A DNA stretch of 64,000 bases from Leptolinea sp. (lineage in GTDB: Bacteria; Chloroflexota; Anaerolineae; Anaerolineales; Anaerolineaceae): positions 1 to 64,000 of the forward strand of contig JAAZMZ010000011.1 of NCBI GenBank assembly GCA_012798535.1. Reading direction: 5' to 3'. A program made the position numbers and the translations under genes. A model generated the notes under the pieces. The model searched no databases and was not told where the DNA came from. It saw nothing but the letters and a program-made list of their open reading frames with translations. The number at the start of each line of letters is the position of its first letter. Position 1 is the stretch's first letter. Of this stretch, positions 16,518-26,377 are shown one piece after another.

Positions 16518-19102
16518 AAGAACGACTTATGTTCATGTTCTTCCTACTCACAGGCATGGAAGCTCTGATCATGGTGGCCTGGCTTGCCGGAATGCCGGCG
16601 GAGGCTGAACATGCGCTTTTCCTGGGTTTTTCACTGCCACGTTTGATCCTGATGGGCGGGTTGATTTCCGCCAGCCTGGCCGTTCTATCGCTGGCCTTTA
16701 CTCTGCAAAGATCAGCGTTGATCCGTGAAAAATGTGAAAAACTGCTGGATAACCGGTATACAGGGATCATCGCTGGACTGGTTAGCTTGGCAGCCTGGAT
16801 TCTAATTTTATTGCCCGCCTATCAGTGGGGCCGATATGGTGGATACAAAGAGCGCCTGTTGCCAGTCATTTTCTGGCTGCTTTTGGCGGGGATTCAGACT
16901 TACCTGATGGTTATCTGGTCTGGACGAACACGACGCACGGCTTCATTGAGGTCAACTGTGCAACAAGAGCCGGCTCTGGTCAGAGCCTGGTGGATAACCA
17001 TGAGTGTATTCACGCTGGCTGTCCTTGCCGTATCATTCTTTCGGGTGGGTTTGATCCCTGATATTGTCTACTGGAATGACATCAATGTGCCGCTGCTGGG
17101 AATCCAGATCATCGCCGTTCTCTTTGGCTCGGTGATCTTCTTGTTTGGCCTTGCCCGGCTGGGTTTCTTTCTCAATAGAAACCGAACTGGTTTTTATAAC
17201 CGTCTTCCGGATCTCCTGATCTGCCTGTTCATCTGGGGACTGGCTGTGATCGCCTGGACTCAGGTTGAAATGCCGCACAGTTACTTTGCACCGGGTCCCT
17301 ATCCGCCGAACGAGGAGATGTACCCGTTCTCAGATGCCGCCGGATACGACAGGCTGGCTCAGATCGCCGTAATTGGCGGGGGAGTGGGGACGAGACAATT
17401 CGAATACGTCGACAAACCCTTCTATGTGGCATTTCTGGCGGTGATCCATCTGATCGCCGGAAATCGTATGGCGCCGGTGGTGGGATTGCAGGTGGCGGTG
17501 ATTGCGCTGTTGCCCGTGGTGGTCTACCTGATGGGCAGAAAGATACACGGGCGGCTGGCCGGCGTGCTGGCGGCCGGATTTGTGATCTTTCGCGAGATCA
17601 ACAATATTCAGGGGACTCTGTGGGTTCTTTCCTCCAATTCCCGTGTGCTGATGAGCGAATCGCTGGTTATGGTATTGCTGGCGCTCTTCGTACTGATGAT
17701 TCTTCAGTGGTTTCGGGATGAACGCTGTTTGCTGCAACTGTTGGCGGCCGGTGGTTTTCTCGGATTAGCGGCGTTGGTGCGCCTGAATCCATTGCTGTTA
17801 ATGCCGGTCACAGGTGTTGCCATTCTGATCTTCTTTGGCAAACAATGGAAAAAAGGAATTCTGTATGGTGCGGTTTTTGCTGCCCTGTTCACATTGACCC
17901 TGGTTCCCTGGATGATGCATTCCAATGACCGGCATGACAAACCGTTCTTCTTCATGGGTGCCATGAAAGGGGTGGTGCTCACCCAGCGGACGTATTACGC
18001 ATTGAATACACCTGCTCCGGTTCAAACACCTGTTGCAGGCGGAACATCCGTACAACCTACTCCACAGGTTGAGCCTCCGCAACAACCTGTCAACAAAATC
18101 TGGAACAAGATCACCGGGATTTCAAACTATGTAACCGCCCATTTCTTCCATAACATGATCAGCAGCATGGCGCTCTTTCCAACCAGCCTGAGCCTGGATT
18201 CGCTGGAAAGGACCATCAAAGCGCCCAGTTCCTACTGGAGCGCGGAATGGAATGGTTCCTTATCCGGCGGGCAGATCATTTTGATTTATTTCGTTCTCAT
18301 GATCCTGTCGACAGGCCTGGCGGCCGGATGGTCTCGGGTCAGGTGGGCCGGTCTGGTGCCGGCCGGATTTTTCCTGGCTTACAACCTGGCAACGGCTGCC
18401 GCTCGAACCTCTGGAGGGCGCTATATTCTGCCGGCCGACTGGGTATTTTTGCTGTATTTCGCACTTGGACTGGCTCAAATTGTGGAATGGTTGGCCACCT
18501 GGTTAAGTATTGAATATGTCAGACCGTTATTTGAAACAGATGCACTTCCTCCATTAATAGCGATCAAAAGATGGCAGATCCAGGCTATTGCCGGCCTGTT
18601 CCTGTTGGCAGGTGCACTACCGGTGTTGTTCGACCGTCTGGTACTTCCGCGCTATCAGCCGGTCGATAAATCTACCCTGGCCGCAGAACTGCAGCAGCAG
18701 GGAAGATTGACCGGGTTGGGCATTTCCCGGGATAAGCTGGAAACCTTCCTGAGTTCTACGGCGGCAGTCGCGACGCGCGGAATGGGTTTATATCCGCGGT
18801 ATTACACTCAGGATCACGGTGAACCGGATCAGTTCTCACCGATGCGCGGGCAGCCTTTTCCGCGCCTTGTCATGGATATCATCGGCGCGGATACCACGAC
18901 CAGCGGGATCATCCCGTTGATACACTCTCCACAACATCTTCCCAACGGAACCGATGTGCTGGCTATTGGCTGCCGCGGTGAATTGAACGATGACTGGCTG
19001 GCTCTCATCACGGCTGATGAAGTGATCCTGCGGTCTCCTGCCGCGGAGTGGGTATGTCCGGTCACCCTGCCGACATGCGATAACAACCGGAATTGCCGCT
19101 AA
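16514..19102 (+). CDS. Giant GT-C-like membrane protein, copy 2
   Basis: An 862-residue polytopic protein that starts in an ATGA overlap with its homologue upstream. N-terminal segments of about 250 residues precede the GT-C-like core: 'YPFSDAAGYDRLAQ', 'YVDKPFYVAFLA', and later a Thr/Pro/Gln-rich outer loop near residues 495-520 between membrane segments. The C-terminal 170 residues are mostly soluble. Copy 1 and copy 2 have diverged enough that this is not a recent duplication. It is the last gene before the 19.1-kb promoter, so it ends a transcription unit. Confidence 0.65.
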   Translation: MKERLMFMFFLLTGMEALIMVAWLAGMPAEAEHALFLGFSLPRLILMGGLISASLAVLSLAFTLQRSALIREKCEKLLDNRYTGIIAGLVSLAAWILILLPAYQWGRYGGYKERLLPVIFWLLLAGIQTYLMVIWSGRTRRTASLRSTVQQEPALVRAWWITMSVFTLAVLAVSFFRVGLIPDIVYWNDINVPLLGIQIIAVLFGSVIFLFGLARLGFFLNRNRTGFYNRLPDLLICLFIWGLAVIAWTQVEMPHSYFAPGPYPPNEEMYPFSDAAGYDRLAQIAVIGGGVGTRQFEYVDKPFYVAFLAVIHLIAGNRMAPVVGLQVAVIALLPVVVYLMGRKIHGRLAGVLAAGFVIFREINNIQGTLWVLSSNSRVLMSESLVMVLLALFVLMILQWFRDERCLLQLLAAGGFLGLAALVRLNPLLLMPVTGVAILIFFGKQWKKGILYGAVFAALFTLTLVPWMMHSNDRHDKPFFFMGAMKGVVLTQRTYYALNTPAPVQTPVAGGTSVQPTPQVEPPQQPVNKIWNKITGISNYVTAHFFHNMISSMALFPTSLSLDSLERTIKAPSSYWSAEWNGSLSGGQIILIYFVLMILSTGLAAGWSRVRWAGLVPAGFFLAYNLATAAARTSGGRYILPADWVFLLYFALGLAQIVEWLATWLSIEYVRPLFETDALPPLIAIKRWQIQAIAGLFLLAGALPVLFDRLVLPRYQPVDKSTLAAELQQQGRLTGLGISRDKLETFLSSTAAVATRGMGLYPRYYTQDHGEPDQFSPMRGQPFPRLVMDIIGADTTTSGIIPLIHSPQHLPNGTDVLAIGCRGELNDDWLALITADEVILRSPAAEWVCPVTLPTCDNNRNCR

Positions 19103-19128
19103 CCTTAAAAAATCTATCATTACTGGAT

Positions 19129-19144
19129 TCCGGTCTTGACCGGA
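19129..19144. promoter_or_regulatory. Palindrome over the -35 box
   Basis: A perfect 7-base inverted repeat with a 2-base centre (TCCGGTC-TT-GACCGGA). Its right arm and centre contain the -35 hexamer of the promoter at 19136-19164. No T-run follows, so it is not a terminator. It is a candidate operator, possibly for the winged-helix regulator encoded just downstream. Confidence 0.5.
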
Positions 19145-19164
19145 CAGGTCATGTGTCTTATAAT
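19136..19164 (+). promoter_or_regulatory. Strong sigma70-type promoter for the regulator/export operon
   Basis: TTGACC at 19136-19141 and a perfect TATAAT at 19159-19164 are separated by exactly 17 bases. Transcription would start near 19171, giving a leader of about 20 bases with AGGA at 19180-19183 before ATG 19191. This is the best promoter in the window. From here onward the genes run to 39989 with only small gaps, so it may drive the regulator, epimerase, exporter and first NulO module. Confidence 0.8.
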
Positions 19165-19178
19165 TCAACGATTGAATT
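19162..19178. promoter_or_regulatory. Palindrome over the -10 box and start site
   Basis: A perfect 7-base inverted repeat with a 3-base centre (AATTCAA-CGA-TTGAATT) covers the end of the -10 hexamer and the predicted transcription start. A dimeric regulator bound here would block RNA polymerase. It is unrelated in sequence to the palindrome over the -35 box, so two different proteins, or two modes of one, are possible. Confidence 0.5.
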
Positions 19179-19190
19179 TAGGACAGCGCT

Positions 19191-19736
19191 ATGGGACTTA
19201 TCCCCGATCCCGCTAGAGACCTGATACTTTTAGAACATATAGAACAGAATCCGGATGCCACTCAAGCGAGTCTGGCAGCACAGGTGGGTGTGGCTGTCGG
19301 AACTGTAAACTGGCATCTCAAACGTCTGGTGGCAAAGGGCTATGTAAAAGTCCGCCACGCGGAACGGCGCAAACTTCGATATATTATCACCCCGGATGGG
19401 CTGGCCCTGCGGGCTAACTTGACCCTCGACTATATTCAGAACTCCTTCAAACTGTATCGCCTGGTACGGGAACGAATGGGAGTGACTCTGCAAGAGGTGC
19501 GCAAAGCCGGATATGACCGGGTACTGCTTGCGGGTGAAGGTGATGTAGCAGACGTATGCCGTCTCACCTGTGCGGAAAACGGAATCCAGATATTGGAAAG
19601 TGGACAGATCCCGCGCCTGACCATCAATGGATTAAAGATTTTCATTGAATGGCCAGATGGTAAAGATCCCCTTTCGGTAGAAGAACAGAACATAAATCCA
19701 TATGAAAACCTGGAAGGAGACAGTCAAAAACAATGA
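19191..19736 (+). CDS. Winged-helix transcriptional regulator
   Basis: A 181-residue protein. Residues about 10-75 form a MarR/ArsR-like winged helix: '[23 protein letters not shown]' supplies the helix-turn-helix and '[13 protein letters not shown]' the wing. The rest is a predicted alpha/beta domain containing '[17 protein letters not shown]', which looks like a ligand-sensing domain. It most resembles the EPS-associated MarR-type regulators found at the head of polysaccharide operons. It lies directly behind a promoter with two palindromes and overlaps the next gene by ATGA, so autoregulation and control of the exporter operon are likely. Ligand unknown. Confidence 0.8.
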   Translation: MGLIPDPARDLILLEHIEQNPDATQASLAAQVGVAVGTVNWHLKRLVAKGYVKVRHAERRKLRYIITPDGLALRANLTLDYIQNSFKLYRLVRERMGVTLQEVRKAGYDRVLLAGEGDVADVCRLTCAENGIQILESGQIPRLTINGLKIFIEWPDGKDPLSVEEQNINPYENLEGDSQKQ

Positions 19737-20698
19737 CATCGAGAGAAAGCCAGGATTTTTGGAAATCGAAAAAAGTGTGTGTGACGGGCGGTGCCGGTTT
19801 CCTGGGCTCGTTCATCACCGAGAAATTAAAAGAACGTGGTGCAAAAGAGATCTTCATCCCCACCATTGAGGAATATGACCTGGTGAACGGCGATGACGTC
19901 CGCAAGGTTCTGGATAGAAGCAAACCGGATATCGTCATTCACCTGGCCGCGCAGGTCGGGGGGATCGGCGCCAACCGTGAACATCCAGCCGATTTTGTTT
20001 ACAGCAACGCCATGATGGGATTGCAGCTCATCCACGAAGCGTGGAAACGAAACATAGAGAAATTTGTCTGCCTGGGAACCATCTGTGCCTACCCCAAGTT
20101 CACGCCGGTTCCTTTCAAAGAAGAGAACCTATGGGATGGCTATCCCGAAGAAACCAACGCTCCATACGGATTGGCAAAAAAGCTTCTTCTGGTGCAATCG
20201 CAGGCATACCGTCAGCAGTATGGTTTCAATTGCATCTACCTGCTGCCGGTTAATCTCTATGGTCCACGTGACAACTTCAGACTGGACAGCTCGCATGTCA
20301 TCCCGGCTCTCATCCGCAAATGCGTGGAAGCCTGCGAAAAAGGAGCGGAATCCATTGAGGTCTGGGGCGACGGATCACCCACCCGTGAATTCCTGTACGT
20401 GGAAGACGCGGCGGAAGGAATCCTGATGGCTGCCGAAAAATACAATGGTCCGGAACCGGTCAACCTGGGTTCTGGCAACGAGATCGCCATCAAAGATCTG
20501 GTGAACCTGATCGCCCGATTGACCGGATTCGACGGCAAGATCATCTGGGATACTAGCAAACCCAACGGCCAACCACGCCGTGGATTGGATACCACCCGTG
20601 CCTGGGAGTACTTCGGGTTTCGCGCTCAGATGACCTTCGAAGAAGGATTGCGCCGGACGATTGACTGGTACCGCGCCAATAAAAACTCGATCAAATAA
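19733..20698 (+). CDS. fcl: GDP-L-fucose synthase-like epimerase/reductase
   Basis: A 321-residue extended SDR, the same length as E. coli GDP-L-fucose synthase. TGGAGFLGS binds NADP, 'QVGGIGAN' is the hallmark of this enzyme group, the catalytic Y145 and K149 lie in 'PYGLAKK', and 'NLYGPRDNF' and 'SSHVIPAL' supply the Cys118/His188 acid-base positions. The usual catalytic serine is replaced by threonine (GTICAYP, T116), common in relatives and probably active. No GDP-mannose 4,6-dehydratase is in the window, so its substrate would have to come from elsewhere, or it acts on another 4-keto-6-deoxy GDP-sugar. Confidence 0.75.
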   Translation: MTSRESQDFWKSKKVCVTGGAGFLGSFITEKLKERGAKEIFIPTIEEYDLVNGDDVRKVLDRSKPDIVIHLAAQVGGIGANREHPADFVYSNAMMGLQLIHEAWKRNIEKFVCLGTICAYPKFTPVPFKEENLWDGYPEETNAPYGLAKKLLLVQSQAYRQQYGFNCIYLLPVNLYGPRDNFRLDSSHVIPALIRKCVEACEKGAESIEVWGDGSPTREFLYVEDAAEGILMAAEKYNGPEPVNLGSGNEIAIKDLVNLIARLTGFDGKIIWDTSKPNGQPRRGLDTTRAWEYFGFRAQMTFEEGLRRTIDWYRANKNSIK

Positions 20699-20714
20699 GA
20701 AATTGGGAACGTCA

Positions 20715-21575
20715 ATGACTGTTGAGAGCCATGCGCTGGTAAAAACCGAAGCTCCCCGCACTGTGGTCATCAAACCCGGAAGCGGATGGGCGGCGCTTAA
20801 TTTGAAAGACCTCTGGGTGTACCGCGAGCTGGTCTATTTCATGACCTGGCGCAACCTGAAGGTGCGTTACAAGCAAACGGTGTTGGGAGCTGCCTGGGCT
20901 ATATTGCAGCCGTTCCTCACCATGGTCGTCTTCAGCATATTTTTTGGCAACCTGGCAAAGGTTCCGTCAGATGGTGTGCCCTACCCGATCTTCTCTTATA
21001 CCGCGCTGCTGCCGTGGACGTTATTCTCCAAGGCGCTTACCGATGCCGCACATTCCCTGGTGCAAAACAGCCACATGATCACCAAGGTGTATTTTCCGCG
21101 CCTGATCCTGCCTCTGGCTGCCATTCTATCCGGTCTGGTGGATTTCGCCCTGGCTTTCATTGTTCTATTCGGCATGATGCTGTTTTACGGGATGATGCCC
21201 ACCAGTGCCGTGTGGAGCCTGATTCTGTTCATTCTGCTTGCCATGGTCACCGCTCTGGGGGTGGGCATCTGGCTTTCTGCCATGAATGTGCTCTACCGGG
21301 ATATCGGCTATGTGCTGCCATTCCTCACCCAGTTCTGGATGACCCTGACCCCGATCGCCTATCCGGCCAGCCTTCTGCCAGAAAAGTGGCGGTTGATCTA
21401 CGCCCTCAATCCGATGACTGGTGTGGTGGAAGGTTTCCGCTGGGCTCTGCTGGGCTCAAGCGCCAGCGCGCCGACCGGTATGCTGGCCGTCTCCACTGGT
21501 ATCTCGATTTTCCTGCTGATCACCGGATTGTATTACTTCCGCAGAATGGAACGGCGTTTCGCCGATATGGTGTAA
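20715..21575 (+). CDS. wzm: ABC-2 polysaccharide exporter, permease (Wzm)
   Basis: A permease of about 286 residues with six hydrophobic segments and the ABC-2 start 'LVYFMTWRNLKVRYKQTVLGAAWAI', typical of Wzm/KpsM/TagG-type exporters that move lipid-linked polysaccharide across the membrane. The start is ATG 20715 with GGGAA upstream, 16 bases after the epimerase stop; an in-frame extension to 20661 would run into the preceding gene and adds no conserved residues. Its ATPase follows three bases later. Presence of this pair means the glycan uses the ABC-dependent route, and no Wzx flippase was seen. Confidence 0.9.
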   Translation: MTVESHALVKTEAPRTVVIKPGSGWAALNLKDLWVYRELVYFMTWRNLKVRYKQTVLGAAWAILQPFLTMVVFSIFFGNLAKVPSDGVPYPIFSYTALLPWTLFSKALTDAAHSLVQNSHMITKVYFPRLILPLAAILSGLVDFALAFIVLFGMMLFYGMMPTSAVWSLILFILLAMVTALGVGIWLSAMNVLYRDIGYVLPFLTQFWMTLTPIAYPASLLPEKWRLIYALNPMTGVVEGFRWALLGSSASAPTGMLAVSTGISIFLLITGLYYFRRMERRFADMV

Positions 21576-21578
21576 CGA

Positions 21579-22844
<1,266 letters not shown>

Positions 22845-22846
22845 AC

Positions 22847-24478
22847 ATGACAGCGGCGGCAGCAGCAGGAAAAGACGTTGTAAAAGAAATCCTCGGGCAA
22901 ATCCCGTTCACTGTGGAGCTGTACTGGCTCCTTCGGCAGCGCGGTAAGGCCATAAACAGCCATTTCAGCCTGCGCCATCTTCAGGATGCTTTACCTGATC
23001 TGGTCAAAGACGCGGTTGAATTGAAGAACAAGGTGCCGGAAGGTAAAAAGATTTTCATTTTTGCCACCCTGCATTACTGGATCGAGCACGCCGCCCTGAC
23101 AGGTATCGCGCTTGCGGCGCAGGGTCATTCTGTAACACTGGGATATCTGGCGCAATCTGACTGGCAGAAACCGATCACCCGTTTCGATTTACGCCGGCAG
23201 GATTTATATGCCCGCAAGGTGTTGAGCCTGGCTGAGCCTGTGATGAAATCCATCTCATTTGTCAGCGGCAAAATTCCTTTTGCACCGGTTTCTGATGAGA
23301 TTGCCCGCCTGGTGCAACAGGTCAGCGAATTCGATACCCAGTATTCCCTCCAGGTAGAAGAGATCGACCACAAAAACGAGGTTTATAAATTGCGCCAAGA
23401 GCGCAATGAAGAGACAGCGCTGGCGGCTTATTCCTACCTCAAAGAGAATCGTCCGGATGTGGTCATTGTTCCCAACGGTACCATTCAGGAGCTGGGTGTG
23501 GTTTACCGGGTGGCCCGCCTGTTGAAGATCCCCGTGGTAACCTATGAATTCGGTGACCAACGGCAGCGTATCTGGATTGCGCAGAATAATGAAGTGATGC
23601 GGCAGGATACAGACGCCCTGTGGCGCGCCCGTCAGAATTCACCGTTGAAAGACGAACAACTGGAACGCCTGCGGTCGATGTTGATGGCCCGTCAGCATGG
23701 TGCCATGTGGGAAAACTTTGCCCGCCAGTGGCAGGGGACTCCCAGCCAGGGCGGGGAGAAAGCCCGTAAAGCCCTGGGATTGGATGAAAGGCCGGTGGTC
23801 CTGCTGGCCACCAATGTGCTTGGCGACAGCCTGACTTTGGGCCGGCATTTGTTCAGCAAAACCATGGGAGAATGGATCAGCCGCACTGTACAGTATTTCG
23901 CCGGGCGGCCGGATGTGCAGCTGGTGATCCGCGTACATCCAGGAGAAGTATTAACCCATGGCACATCAATGGTCAAAGTGGTGCATGAGGTCTTCCCCAA
24001 ACTGCCGGAACATATCCGTCTAATCGGTCCCATGGAGAAGGTGAATACCTACGATTTGATCGAAGTGGCGGATGTCGGCTTGGTGTACACCACCACGGTC
24101 GGGCTCGAGATGGCCATGGCCGGTGTGCCGGTGGTGGTGGCCGCTCAGACGCATTATCGGAATCGCGGCTTCACGTTTGACCCTGAATCCTGGGTGACGT
24201 ATTACAAGACCCTGGGCCAGATCTTGCAGAATCCAACCGCTCACCGATTGAACCGCCAGCAGGTGGAAAAAGCCTGGCAGTATGCCTACCGCTGGTTCTT
24301 TGAATTTCCGCTGCCATATCCCTGGCATCTGGTGCGAATGTGGGATGACTATAAAGCTCATCCGCTTGCCAGCGTACTTAACTCTCATGATAACAACGAC
24401 TTTGAAAAGACCTTTCGCTACCTGGCCGGGGAACCGATCAACTGGCTGCCTGTGGATGCCGTACAGGAGAACCCGTGA
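22847..24478 (+). CDS. Capsule-type GT-B glycosyltransferase
   Basis: A 543-residue protein without membrane segments. The C-terminal half reads like a GT-B donor domain: 'RPDVQLVIRVHPGE', 'VADVGLVYTTTVGLEMAMAGVPVVV', the pattern of the capsule-synthesis (KpsC/KpsS-like, Pfam Capsule_synth) group and of CDP-glycerol transferases. The N-terminal half has 'IFATLHYWIEHAALTGIALA', an acceptor-side Rossmann domain. It lies two bases behind the Wzt gene and overlaps the next methyltransferase by GTGA. A homologue with the same layout is at 47504-49120. It may add the linker or terminal residue; sugar unknown. Confidence 0.65.
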   Translation: MTAAAAAGKDVVKEILGQIPFTVELYWLLRQRGKAINSHFSLRHLQDALPDLVKDAVELKNKVPEGKKIFIFATLHYWIEHAALTGIALAAQGHSVTLGYLAQSDWQKPITRFDLRRQDLYARKVLSLAEPVMKSISFVSGKIPFAPVSDEIARLVQQVSEFDTQYSLQVEEIDHKNEVYKLRQERNEETALAAYSYLKENRPDVVIVPNGTIQELGVVYRVARLLKIPVVTYEFGDQRQRIWIAQNNEVMRQDTDALWRARQNSPLKDEQLERLRSMLMARQHGAMWENFARQWQGTPSQGGEKARKALGLDERPVVLLATNVLGDSLTLGRHLFSKTMGEWISRTVQYFAGRPDVQLVIRVHPGEVLTHGTSMVKVVHEVFPKLPEHIRLIGPMEKVNTYDLIEVADVGLVYTTTVGLEMAMAGVPVVVAAQTHYRNRGFTFDPESWVTYYKTLGQILQNPTAHRLNRQQVEKAWQYAYRWFFEFPLPYPWHLVRMWDDYKAHPLASVLNSHDNNDFEKTFRYLAGEPINWLPVDAVQENP

Positions 24479-25341
24479 ATAATCCGGATGTCAAGCAACA
24501 GGTACGCACATTCTACGATCAGGTTGGCTGGAAAACGATCGGTGAGGGCGTTTACCAGAATGCCCGTTATGAAGACCTGCGGCCAGTTTCCCGCGAATAT
24601 ATCCATCGCTGCCACCTGCGCGTGAACCGCTTCTTGAGGAACTCCGGCGATCTTTTGCTGGATGCTGGATCGGGGCCTGTGCAGTATCCGGAGTATCTGA
24701 CGTATTCCGAGAAATATACCCATCGGGTGTGTCTGGATATTTCCATGCTTGCTCTGAAGGAAGCCAGGAACCGCATTGGTGATCACGGTCTCTATGTGGT
24801 GGCAGACGTGGCCAACCTTCCCTTCAAACCGAATACCTTTGACGGGCTGGTTTCTTTGCACACCCTGCATCATCTGCCTCTGGCCGATCAGAAAAAAACC
24901 TACATGGAATTCCTGCGGGTGATGAAGCCTGACAGCTCTGCAGTGGTGGTTAACGGTTGGACGGATTCTCCGCTTATGCGCACCGCCAGACCGTTCATAT
25001 TGTTCATGGAACGACTGGGAAAGCTGATTTCCGGCCAGCATGAAGAAGATAAAGAGACTGTGCTGAAGTCTGCCTGTTTCGGTGTGGAACCACCGCACAA
25101 GGAACCCACCGGTACTTTCATTAAGAAATTCAACCCGGAATGGTTAAAAACTGAAATAGCTCCTCTGGCGAAATATGAGATCTTTTGCTGGCGCAGTGTG
25201 AATGTGCGTTATTTACGAGCCATTGTGCATGCCGCGCTGGGTGGAAAGCTTTATCTGAAACTGCTGTACCGTTTGGAAGAGTGGTTCCCGAAATTCTACG
25301 GCGAAAAAGGTCAATATCCACTGATCGTGTTGCATAAATAG
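24475..25341 (+). CDS. Class I SAM-dependent methyltransferase
   Basis: A 288-residue methyltransferase. 'LLDAGSGPVQYPEY' is motif I, 'VCLDISMLALKEAR' holds the ribose-binding acid, 'ADVANLPFKPNTFDGLVSLHTLHHL' is the motif II/III region. A positively charged C-terminal segment follows. The start codon is GTG inside an ATGA-like GTGA overlap with the GT-B gene. Its place right after exporter and capsule-type transferase suggests it methylates the glycan, perhaps as a chain cap read by Wzt; this is inference. It is not close to the methyltransferase at 2713. Confidence 0.8.
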   Translation: MNNPDVKQQVRTFYDQVGWKTIGEGVYQNARYEDLRPVSREYIHRCHLRVNRFLRNSGDLLLDAGSGPVQYPEYLTYSEKYTHRVCLDISMLALKEARNRIGDHGLYVVADVANLPFKPNTFDGLVSLHTLHHLPLADQKKTYMEFLRVMKPDSSAVVVNGWTDSPLMRTARPFILFMERLGKLISGQHEEDKETVLKSACFGVEPPHKEPTGTFIKKFNPEWLKTEIAPLAKYEIFCWRSVNVRYLRAIVHAALGGKLYLKLLYRLEEWFPKFYGEKGQYPLIVLHK

Positions 25342-25369
25342 CGTGTTTCGCCAGAACCTGGAGAGAAAT

Positions 25370-26377
25370 ATGGATTGGTCAAAACAAGTTGTACTGGTTA
25401 CGGGCGGTACCGGTTCTTTTGGAAAGAAAATGATCAAAGTTTTGCTGGAAGAATATCATCCGGCCAAGATCATCGTGTACAGCCGGGATGAATTGAAACA
25501 GCATGAAATGCGCGTAGCCGGGTATACTCATCCCAGCTTGCGCTATTTTATCGGTGACGTGCGCGATCAACAACGGCTGCGGCGGGCTTTTCACGGGGTC
25601 AGCCTTGTGGTGCACGCTGCCGCACTGAAACAGGTTCCGGCCTGTGAATACAATCCAATGGAAGCCATCAAGACCAACATTCTGGGCTCCAGCAATGTGG
25701 TGGATGCCGCGCTGGATGCCGGTGTGGAAAAAGTCATCGCACTAAGTACGGATAAAGCCGTTAATCCGGTGAATCTGTATGGCGCGACGAAACTGGCGGC
25801 GGAGAAATTATTTGTGCAATCCAATGCCTATGCCGGCGGGATGGCCACACGCTTCTCCTGCGTGCGTTACGGGAATGTGGTCGGCAGCCGGGGCAGCGTG
25901 GTTCCGATCTTTATCAAACAACGCCAGAACGGCGTGTTGACCATTACCGATGACCGCATGACCCGCTTCTGGATCTCTCTGGAGCAGGGCGTGCGTTTCA
26001 CCCTGCGCTGTTCAGAGCAGATGTTCGGCGGAGAAGTGTTTGTTCCCAAGATCCCCAGCACCACAATTCTGGACCTGGCACACGCAGTGGCGCCGGATGC
26101 CAGAGTGAATATCATTGGCATTCGTCCCGGTGAAAAACTGCACGAGGTGCTCATCTCGGAAGATGAGAATCGCAATACTGTCGAACTGGATGATATGTTT
26201 GTAGTGCAGCCGGCCGAAGCGTTATGGTTTGGCCGCGAATGGGAAAAACGCGGGAAAGCGCTGGCTTCCGATTTCCGGTATGCCAGCAATACCAATGACC
26301 AGTGGTTGAATGTGGACCAGATCAGAGAACTGGTAGCGCCTTTCGAGACCAACGGAGATTCGGGTTTCGCGGAATGA
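25370..26377 (+). CDS. pseB: UDP-GlcNAc 4,6-dehydratase (inverting), PseB-like
   Basis: A 335-residue extended SDR that matches PseB/FlaA1, which turns UDP-GlcNAc into UDP-2-acetamido-2,6-dideoxy-L-arabino-hexos-4-ulose. Visible are TGGTGSFG at 11-18, 'STDKAVNPVNLYGATKLA' with D128, K129, Y137 and K141 (the counterparts of FlaA1 D132, K133, Y141, K145), 'MTRFWISLEQG' and 'PKIPSTTILDLA'. The start is ATG 25370, with GGAG seven bases upstream. It is the first gene of the NulO module. The usual next enzyme, the PseC aminotransferase, is missing; an RmlD-like reductase overlaps it by ATGA instead. Confidence 0.85.
   Translation: MDWSKQVVLVTGGTGSFGKKMIKVLLEEYHPAKIIVYSRDELKQHEMRVAGYTHPSLRYFIGDVRDQQRLRRAFHGVSLVVHAAALKQVPACEYNPMEAIKTNILGSSNVVDAALDAGVEKVIALSTDKAVNPVNLYGATKLAAEKLFVQSNAYAGGMATRFSCVRYGNVVGSRGSVVPIFIKQRQNGVLTITDDRMTRFWISLEQGVRFTLRCSEQMFGGEVFVPKIPSTTILDLAHAVAPDARVNIIGIRPGEKLHEVLISEDENRNTVELDDMFVVQPAEALWFGREWEKRGKALASDFRYASNTNDQWLNVDQIRELVAPFETNGDSGFAE

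Noticed and set aside
19103-19128. Possible terminator after the second giant membrane protein gene
   Set aside because: The sequence after the stop is A-rich but has no stem followed by a T-run.
24418-25098. 226-codon minus-strand frame
   Set aside because: It runs antisense to a methyltransferase with clear SAM motifs and has no ribosome site or domain.
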